From JANNHP01 sp031404455 (lineage in GTDB: Bacteria; Planctomycetota; JAJSAM01; JAJVHW01), in assembly GCA_031404455.1 (NCBI GenBank), contig JANNHP010000134.1, forward strand, positions 1 to 12,495: DNA of 12,495 bases, in the 5' to 3' direction. Of this stretch, positions 1 to 5,232 are shown piece by piece. The notes under the pieces were generated by a model. That model was not told where the DNA came from and ran no database searches. It saw only the letters and a list, made by a program, of their open reading frames with translations. The first letter of the stretch is position 1; every line of letters begins with the position of its first letter. The translations under genes and the position numbers were made by a program.

Positions 1-1088
1 GATTCGAGTTGCATCCAATACGTCCCGGCCGGTTCGTCGTTCGCGGCGGACACCGTGACCGTCACGCGGATCAGCGAGCGCAGCGTGAGGTCGCACGTCG
101 CTTCGTTGGTCGCGGGGTCGATGACGACGCGGACCGGCGCCGACCGCGCGAAGTTCGCTCGCTCGGCTCGGCACGAGTAGACGCGGCCGGGGACGAGGCC
201 CTCGATCGTGAACGTGCCGTTCTTCTCGGCGCCCCACTCGAGTCGATACGGATCGTCGTCCTCCGGGTCGGCGGTGCGGTCGGTCAGCACGACCTCGGCG
301 TCCGCAACTGGCTGCCCCGACGGGTCCCGCACGCAGCCCCGGAGAGTCCCCGCGCGAAGCAGGCGAAACGTCACCTCGACCGGCGGACCGCCGACGAGGC
401 CCGTCCGCACGGTGGTCGTCGGTTCGATGTAGCCGTCGTGCTCCGCGCTGACGACGAACGACCGCGACGGCGGGAGCCACGCCGTCGCGCGGCCGTCGGG
501 GCCCGTCATCACGAAGTCGAAGCCGCCTTCGAGTCGCCCGTCGAGGTCGAGCGACGAGTTCTCGACGGGCGCGCCGGTCGCGGCGTCGGTGACCGTGAAC
601 TCGATCGCCGCGCCGCGGTGGAGGCGGACGTCGACCGCGGCGTCCTCGTTCTCCTTCGTCGTCAGACGTGCATCGCCCCTCGCCCAGCCCGGCGCCCGCG
701 CGATCACCTGCACCTCGCCCGCGCGGAAGTCTTCGAACGCCGCCTCGCCGCCCGCGCCGGCGACGCCCCGTTGCGAGTTGCCGGCGAACACCTCGATCGA
801 CGCGCCCGCGATCGGCTCGGGCGGTTCGCCGCCGAGGACCTTCACGCGCAGGCGGCACGCCGGTTTCGACGGATTGGACGTCGGCGCCTCGGGGGACGTC
901 TCCTTCGGCGCCGCCGCGCGCGCCGGGCGGACGGGTGCGGACGGCGCGGGGACGGTCGCCGACGGAGACGTCCTCGGCGGGGCCGGGACGGCGGGTTCGT
1001 CGCCGCACGAACGAAGCGCCGCGCCGATCACCACGGCGACGACGAACATGCCCGCCGCGACCTTCGCACCGTCGGTCCCGTTCGCCAT
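1..1088 (-). CDS. Membrane-anchored protein with repeated carboxypeptidase-regulatory-like (Ig-fold) domains, 3' end outside window
   Basis: An open frame without stops reads leftward from an ATG at 1088 to the window edge (362 codons visible), with AGGA about 9 nt upstream of the start (1098-1101). The N-terminus MANGTDGAKV is followed by a hydrophobic segment at about residues 11-25 (AAGMFVVAVVIGAAL), which looks like a membrane anchor or uncleaved signal. A Pro/Ala/Ser-rich linker covers about residues 31-76. Then come successive beta-rich units at about 78-156, 160-244, 247-337 and from 340 onward. Several carry the turn seen in CarboxypepD_reg/Cna-B-like folds: PIAGASIEVFA, TGAPVENSSLDLDG and SGQPVADAEVVLTD, each followed later by G-F/T-(x)-I/V-E-G/D. 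Such domains usually occur in secreted or periplasmic structural proteins; no enzyme domain is seen in the visible part. It is divergent from purA. Function unknown; the domain call is by pattern, moderately sure. Confidence 0.8.
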   Translation of the reverse strand, partial: MANGTDGAKVAAGMFVVAVVIGAALRSCGDEPAVPAPPRTSPSATVPAPSAPVRPARAAAPKETSPEAPTSNPSKPACRLRVKVLGGEPPEPIAGASIEVFAGNSQRGVAGAGGEAAFEDFRAGEVQVIARAPGWARGDARLTTKENEDAAVDVRLHRGAAIEFTVTDAATGAPVENSSLDLDGRLEGGFDFVMTGPDGRATAWLPPSRSFVVSAEHDGYIEPTTTVRTGLVGGPPVEVTFRLLRAGTLRGCVRDPSGQPVADAEVVLTDRTADPEDDDPYRLEWGAEKNGTFTIEGLVPGRVYSCRAERANFARSAPVRVVIDPATNEATCDLTLRSLIRVTVTVSAANDEPAGTYWMQLE

Positions 1089-1213
1089 CGGCCCGGATCC
1101 TACGCCGCGCCGCCGCCCGCGTCCCCGCCCACAGCCATTCGTCGCCGGACCCGCGCGACCGCGATAAGTTCATGCACCGTCCCGTCGAGCCCGGCGGGCC
1201 CGCGCTTCCCGAC

Positions 1214-1219
1214 GAAAGG
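1214..1219 (+). promoter_or_regulatory. Probable ribosome binding site of purA
   Basis: AAAGGA lies 12 nt before the ATG at 1232. The spacing is long, but phoH at the other end of the window has the same AAAGGA core at the same distance. An in-frame ATG at 1172 would add 20 residues unrelated to PurA and has no purine-rich tract upstream, so the 1232 start is preferred. Confidence 0.5.
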
Positions 1220-1231
1220 ACGGTCCCCTCG

Positions 1232-2518
1232 ATGTCCACCACCTGCGTGCTCGGCGCCCAATGGGGCGACGAGGGCAAGGCTCGCGTCGTGGATCTCCTT
1301 GCCGACACGGCGGACCTCATCGTCCGGTACCAGGGCGGCAGCAACGCGGGGCACACCGTCGTCTACGCGGGGGAGACGTACCGCCTGCACCTGATCCCGT
1401 CGGGCATCCTTCGGCCCGGGAAGACGAACGTCGTCGCGCACGGCGTCGTCGTCGATCCGGAGATGCTGCTGTCGGAGATCGCGGAACTGCGCGGGCGCGG
1501 CGTCGAGATCGGGCGCAACCTGGTCGTCTCCGACCGCGCCCACGTCGTCATGCCCTGGCACAAGCGGCTCGACATGGCGCGCGAGAAGGCCGACGGCAAG
1601 AACGCGCACGGGACGACCGGCAAGGGCATCGGCCCCTGCTACGCCGACAAGGTGAGCTCCCGCGGCATCCGCATCGGCGACCTCTACGACGACGAGTGGT
1701 TCCGCGAGCGGCTGAACATCAACCTCGACGAGAAGAACAAGATCCTGACGCACGTCTACGGCGAGGCGCCGCTGCGCTTCGACGACGTGTACGACGCCTA
1801 CCGCCGTCACGCCGACGCGCTCCAGCCGTTCGTGGGCGACGCGGTCACGCTGCTGCACGACTCGATCGCGGCGGGCAAGAGCGTCCTCTTCGAGGGCGCC
1901 CAGGGCGTGATGCTCGACGTGGATCTCGGGAACTACCCGTACGTGACGGGCTCGAACTCGTGCGCGCTCGGCGTCCCGAGCGGGACGGGCATCCCGCCGC
2001 GCGCGCTCGACCGCGTGATCGGCGTGACGAAAGCGTACGGCACGCGCGTCGGCGCGGGCCCCTTCCCGACCGAGGACTTCGGCAAGGACGGCGAACGCCT
2101 GCGCGAGGTCGGGCGCGAGTTCGGCACCACCACGGGCCGCCCGCGCCGCTGCGGATGGATCGACGCCGTGGCACTCCGTTACAGCGTCCGCAGCAACGGC
2201 ATCGACGGTCTCGCGATCGTGAAGCTCGACGTGTTGCGCGGCTTCCAGTCGCTGAAGATGTGCGTGGCCTACGACACGCCGCAGGGCCGTATCAATCACG
2301 TGCCCGCCACGGCGCCCGGCCTCTTCGCGGCGAAGCCGATCTGGCGCGAGTTCCCCGGCTTCGAGGAGGACATCAGCGGCGTGCGGACGATGTCTGCGCT
2401 TCCCGTCAACGCGCGGAAGTTCGTCGAGGCGATCTCCCAGGAGGCGGGCGCCCCGGTCACGCTCGTCTCCGTCGGACCGAGCCGCGAGCAGGTGATCCTG
2501 CCGGACGCCGCCGCTTGA
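1232..2518 (+). CDS. purA: Adenylosuccinate synthetase
   Basis: PurA joins IMP and aspartate with GTP to give adenylosuccinate, the first committed step to AMP, in the cytoplasm. The 428-aa product matches the family length (E. coli about 432). Visible motifs: LGAQWGDEGK at 7-16 with catalytic Asp13, RYQGGSNAGHT at 32-42 with catalytic His41, GTTGKGIGP at 127-135, FEGAQGVMLD at 220-229, TRVGAGPFPTE at 271-281, the signature TTGRPRRCGW at 300-309 and KLDVL at 331-335, which contacts the guanine base. The N-terminus MSTTCVLGAQWGDEG aligns with normal PurA starts. One oddity is that the loop usually reading GDEGKGK is GDEGKAR here (Ala17, Arg18). The TGA stop overlaps the TTG start of uppS, so the gene heads an operon with uppS, cdsA and a DUF2442 gene. 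Confidence 0.97.
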   Translation: MSTTCVLGAQWGDEGKARVVDLLADTADLIVRYQGGSNAGHTVVYAGETYRLHLIPSGILRPGKTNVVAHGVVVDPEMLLSEIAELRGRGVEIGRNLVVSDRAHVVMPWHKRLDMAREKADGKNAHGTTGKGIGPCYADKVSSRGIRIGDLYDDEWFRERLNINLDEKNKILTHVYGEAPLRFDDVYDAYRRHADALQPFVGDAVTLLHDSIAAGKSVLFEGAQGVMLDVDLGNYPYVTGSNSCALGVPSGTGIPPRALDRVIGVTKAYGTRVGAGPFPTEDFGKDGERLREVGREFGTTTGRPRRCGWIDAVALRYSVRSNGIDGLAIVKLDVLRGFQSLKMCVAYDTPQGRINHVPATAPGLFAAKPIWREFPGFEEDISGVRTMSALPVNARKFVEAISQEAGAPVTLVSVGPSREQVILPDAAA

Positions 2519-3294
2519 AGTCCGCCGTCAAGGCGCACAAGCCGCCGACACCCACGCCCGAGAAGATCCTGCCCGACGTGCCGGTCGAGAAGATCCCGGC
2601 GTCGATCGGCATCATCATGGACGGCAACGGCCGCTGGGCGCGGCGCTCCGGTTGGGAGCGCGTGCGCGGGCACACCGCGGGCATCGACTCCGTCCGCGAG
2701 ACGACGCGCGAGTGCGCGAAGCTCGGCGTCAAGGAACTGACGCTCTATGCGTTCAGCGTCGAGAACTGGAAGCGCCCGCGCAAGGAGGTGAGCTACCTCA
2801 TGCGCCTCCTGCGGAAGTTCGCGGTGGACGAGCGCCCCGAGATCGAGACGAACGCGATCCGCTTCACCACGATCGGCCGCGTGGACGACATGCCGAAGGC
2901 GACGCTCGACGAACTGCGCGAGACGACGCGCCTCTCCGCCGCGAACCGCGGGATGACGCTGCGTCTGGCACTCTCGTACGGCGGACGCACCGAGATCGCC
3001 GACGCCGCGAAGCGCATCGCCGAGGACGTCGCCGCCGGGCGTCTCGCGCCGAAGGACGTGGACGAAGCGGCCGTCGCGTCGCGCCTCTACGACCCGGAGA
3101 TGCGCGACGTCGATCTCTGCATCCGCACGGCGGGCGAGATGCGCGTGTCGAACTTCCTGCTCTGGCAGATCAGCTACGCCGAGCTCTACGTGACTCCGGC
3201 GCTCTGGCCCGAGTTCCGGCGCGAGCACCTGCACGCCGCCATCCGCGCGTACGCGCAACGCGAACGCCGCTTCGGCGGGCTCATCGCCAAGTGA
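2515..3294 (+). CDS. uppS: Isoprenyl transferase (cis-prenyltransferase, undecaprenyl diphosphate synthase)
   Basis: UppS condenses isopentenyl diphosphate onto farnesyl diphosphate to make the C55 carrier used for peptidoglycan and O-antigen. Numbered from the TTG, the 259-aa protein shows the catalytic IIMDGNGRWA at 33-42 (Asp36), AFSVENWKRP at 79-88, LSYGGRTEI at 153-161, and the C-terminal pyrophosphate-binding block IRTAGEMRVSNFLLWQ at 203-218 followed by YAELY and RERRFGGL (249-256). Length fits the family (E. coli 253). No ATG precedes the first motif. The chosen start is the TTG at 2515, whose last two bases are the first two of the purA TGA. A GTG at 2578 would give 238 aa and is the alternative. 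Neither start has a strong Shine-Dalgarno sequence, so coupling to purA translation is inferred. Its stop overlaps the cdsA start. Confidence 0.95.
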   Translation: MKSAVKAHKPPTPTPEKILPDVPVEKIPASIGIIMDGNGRWARRSGWERVRGHTAGIDSVRETTRECAKLGVKELTLYAFSVENWKRPRKEVSYLMRLLRKFAVDERPEIETNAIRFTTIGRVDDMPKATLDELRETTRLSAANRGMTLRLALSYGGRTEIADAAKRIAEDVAAGRLAPKDVDEAAVASRLYDPEMRDVDLCIRTAGEMRVSNFLLWQISYAELYVTPALWPEFRREHLHAAIRAYAQRERRFGGLIAK

Positions 3295-4169
3295 TCACCG
3301 CGCGCCGCGTCGGGGTCGGGATCACCGTCGGGGCGGTGGTGATCGGCCTCGTCCTCTTCGACTGGTTCCTGAAGACGAAGTGGGGCACGTCGATCGTCAT
3401 CATCGGCCTCACGTGCGGCGCCCTCGCCGAGCTCTACGACATGTTCGAGGCGGCCGGGATCAAGTGCCACCGCAAGTGGGGTGTCGCGTGCTCGGCCGCG
3501 CTGATGCTCATGCGCGTCGGCTACAGCTACCTCGGACTCACGAACGCCGAAGCGCACTCGGTGTTCCTCGCGGGGCTCACGATGACCGCGATCGCGCCCT
3601 TGATGGGCCGCGTGCTCAGCGCGAAGGGTCCGGTCGAGGCGGCGCCCGACGAGCTCCGCAAAATCGGCGCGACGACGCTCGGCCTCGTCTACGTCACGCT
3701 CTGCGCATCGTTCCTGCTGGAGATGCGGCTCATCACCGACGGCGCGGGCAACTCTCGCCTCGGACTCCAGCTCGCGTTCCTGCTCTGCGCGACGGTGAAG
3801 GCGGGGGACACCGCCGCTTACTTCGTCGGCCGAACGATCGGCAAGCACTCGCTCTCGCCCATCTCGCCGAAGAAGACGATCGAGGGCTCGATCGCGTCGC
3901 TGCTCTGCTCGATTCTCGTGTCGCTCCTCGTCGGCTCCCTGCTCTTCGACTTCGACGCGCGCGTCATGATCGGCTTCGGCGTCATCGCCGACCTCGCGGG
4001 CCAGGGCGGCGACCTCGTCGAGAGCTACCTGAAGCGCATCCTCGGCGCGAAGGACTCAGCGAAGACCTTCGGCGAGATGGGCGGCCTGCTCGACGTGATG
4101 GACGCGCTGCTGCTCGCGGCGCCGCCGGCGTATCTGTGGGTGGAACTCTTGATTGCGAGAGGGTCATGA
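3291..4169 (+). CDS. cdsA: Phosphatidate cytidylyltransferase (CDP-diacylglycerol synthase)
   Basis: CdsA makes CDP-diacylglycerol from phosphatidate and CTP in the inner membrane, the branch point to all phospholipids. The 292-aa protein starts with GTG at 3291, overlapping the uppS stop as GTGA. Hydrophobic segments lie near residues 6-24, 32-47, 63-80, 89-106, 126-143, 158-177, 200-219 and 271-288. Family features are KAGDTAAYFVGRTIGKH at 170-186, SPKKTIEGS at 192-200 and the C-terminal signature SYLKRILGAKDSAKTF followed by MGGLLDVMD at 263-271. The classic prokaryotic signature has HGG..DR.D here; this protein has MGG..DV.D, a variant I associate with planctomycete-like CdsA proteins. 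uppS-cdsA adjacency is widespread in bacteria, which supports both calls; the usual followers dxr and rseP are absent. The TGA stop forms ATGA with the next gene. Confidence 0.93.
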   Translation: MITARRVGVGITVGAVVIGLVLFDWFLKTKWGTSIVIIGLTCGALAELYDMFEAAGIKCHRKWGVACSAALMLMRVGYSYLGLTNAEAHSVFLAGLTMTAIAPLMGRVLSAKGPVEAAPDELRKIGATTLGLVYVTLCASFLLEMRLITDGAGNSRLGLQLAFLLCATVKAGDTAAYFVGRTIGKHSLSPISPKKTIEGSIASLLCSILVSLLVGSLLFDFDARVMIGFGVIADLAGQGGDLVESYLKRILGAKDSAKTFGEMGGLLDVMDALLLAAPPAYLWVELLIARGS

Positions 4170-4558
4170 CGTTGAAGCGCGTTCCACGGCCGAAGGGGGA
4201 TGCGGCATCGTCGCCGCCCATGTGTGACTCGCCTCGGCACCGGGCGCGGAAGGTCAAGGTCACGCGCGACACTCTTCGCGTCGACCTGACCGATGGCCGC
4301 ACGATCACTGTGCCCACCTACTGGTTCCCGCGCCTCCTTCGCGGTACGGCGAAGCAGCGTGCCCGTTACGAACTGATCGGCGAAGGCGAGGGCATCCACT
4401 GGCCCGGCGTCGACGAGGACATCAGCGTGTACGGGCTCTTGCTCGGACGGCGCGCACATCCAGGCAGCGAGTTCTGGAAGTCGGACCTGCTGGAGAAGCG
4501 TGGCAAGCGCCGTCGATCTGCGTCGGTTGCAAGACGTCGCTCAGTGCCCCGCGATTAG
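4166..4558 (+). CDS. DUF2442 domain protein
   Basis: The 130-aa product carries a DUF2442-type core at about residues 30-93: VKVTRDTLRVDLTDGRTI, then VPTYWFPRLLRGTAKQRARYEL and GEGIHWPGVDEDISVYGLL. These are the family's usual beta-strand pair, the P-W/Y-P-R-L helix and the final IHWP.IDEDISV.GLL block. Many DUF2442 genes are paired with DUF4160 genes in suspected toxin-antitoxin-like modules, but no DUF4160 gene is nearby. The ATG at 4166 overlaps the cdsA stop (ATGA), which favours that start; an in-frame ATG at 4220 would give 112 aa beginning just before the core. The last 20 or so residues are strongly basic (EKRGKRRRSASVARRRSV) and outside the domain, perhaps because the frame has run on past an ancestral stop. 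The molecular role is unknown. Confidence 0.85.
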   Translation: MTLKRVPRPKGDAASSPPMCDSPRHRARKVKVTRDTLRVDLTDGRTITVPTYWFPRLLRGTAKQRARYELIGEGEGIHWPGVDEDISVYGLLLGRRAHPGSEFWKSDLLEKRGKRRRSASVARRRSVPRD

Positions 4559-4600
4559 CTCAGCGCCTGGCGATCGGCCCGGATCAGTTGACGACTCTCT

Positions 4601-4697
4601 CTCGGTAGGGGCGGGCCCCCGTGTCCGCCCGGCCCGCACCGCCCGGCCCGCACCGCCCGGAGACGTTGGGCGGACACGGGGGTCCGCCCCTACCGAG
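4601..4697. repeat. Large palindromic repeat with 30-bp arms, in a convergent gap
   Basis: The arm 4601-4630 begins CTCGGTAGGGGCGGG and ends CGTGTCCGCCC. It is the reverse complement of 4668-4697 except for one base (G at 4615 against the pair expected from the right arm). The 37-nt loop contains a perfect tandem repeat. It sits between the ends of the convergent DUF2442 and DUF4304 genes. It could act as a bidirectional transcription stop, although no T-run follows either arm. The core (GTAGGGGCGG...CCGTGTCCGCCC) resembles dispersed intergenic palindromes (REP/MITE-like) common in high-GC environmental genomes; that comparison is from memory and copies elsewhere in this genome cannot be seen from here. 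Confidence 0.9.
4631..4658. repeat. Two perfect tandem copies of a 14-mer in the palindrome loop
   Basis: GGCCCGCACCGCCC occurs at 4631-4644 and again, unchanged, at 4645-4658, filling most of the loop between the two 30-bp arms. Copy number at such a site often varies between strains by slippage. Confidence 0.9.
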
Positions 4698-5232
4698 TTT
4701 CTCTCCGCTCATCAGCCTGATGCCGGGGCTCGGCTGCGTTCAGCCGTGCGAGCAGGTCCCGCCGCGCGCCGTCCGTCATCCCCGGGCTGCGACCGGACTC
4801 CCACAGCGTCCTCAGTGCATCGACGCTCATGTGCTGTTCGATGAACGGCACTGCGTGCGCCACGATCGCTTCCGTCACCTCTGTTCCGAGAGCGGCGGCG
4901 TCCGTCCGAAGGTCGATCGGCCACCACTTGTCGAACTCGCCCGACGAGAGAAAGCCGAGTCGATGTCCCACGTGGGAGTCCATGCTCGTTGCCGTGCGCA
5001 GTGGCACGCGCGCAGGCAGCAGTCGGCCGCAGACCACGCCGACGTTGACGGTGAACAGCACGAGTTCGCGAGAGCTCTTCGTACTTCTCTGGAACTGAAT
5101 GACTCCGGACATGCCGTCTCTGACCAGGCGGAACACCGGCCCACGGCGGCTGAACCCGAGGGGCTTCAGTCGAGCGGCCGTCGTCAGGACGACGGAGTCG
5201 AACCCCTCGTCGAGACTCGTGCGCTCCTTCAT
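4690..5232 (-). CDS. DUF4304 domain protein
   Basis: The 180-aa product has the features of DUF4304 proteins: LKPLGFSRRGPVFRLV at about 22-37, VIQFQRSTKSSRELVLFTVNVGV at about 44-66 and a later FDKWWPID (about 99-106), followed by a helical region to about 150. DUF4304 proteins are uncharacterised, and no catalytic residues can be named. The ATG at 5232 overlaps the ygiQ stop (ATGA), and GGAGGAG directly abuts the ATG, closer than is usual, so re-initiation after ygiQ is likely to matter. The last two residues and the TAG stop (4692-4690) lie inside the right arm of the palindromic repeat, so the repeat has become part of the gene's end. The tail after about residue 155 is low in conserved features and may have been altered by that insertion. 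Confidence 0.82.
   Translation of the reverse strand: MKERTSLDEGFDSVVLTTAARLKPLGFSRRGPVFRLVRDGMSGVIQFQRSTKSSRELVLFTVNVGVVCGRLLPARVPLRTATSMDSHVGHRLGFLSSGEFDKWWPIDLRTDAAALGTEVTEAIVAHAVPFIEQHMSVDALRTLWESGRSPGMTDGARRDLLARLNAAEPRHQADERRETR

Noticed and set aside
668..1231. N-terminal extension of purA by up to 188 codons.
   Set aside because: The extension is Arg/Pro-rich, lies antisense to the divergent gene and its upstream region, and PurA proteins start where MSTTCVLGAQWGDEG begins.
9..1394. Plus-strand open frame of 461 codons across the left part.
   Set aside because: Arg-rich shadow of the minus-strand Ig-domain gene; its 3' part overlaps purA in another frame.
1100..2299. Minus-strand open frame of 399 codons opposite purA.
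   Set aside because: purA on the plus strand is unambiguous; the antisense frame reads as biased Ala/Val/Asp/Arg sequence without motifs.
4546..4620. GATTAGCTCAG near 4552-4562 looks like the 5' part of a tRNA (bases 8-13 and D-arm).
   Set aside because: No matching D-stem, anticodon stem, GTTCGAATC-like T-arm or complementary acceptor follows, and it overlaps the end of the DUF2442 gene.
4601..4697. The palindrome as a CRISPR array.
   Set aside because: There is one inverted pair and one short tandem duplication, with no regularly spaced direct repeats and unique spacers, and no cas gene nearby.
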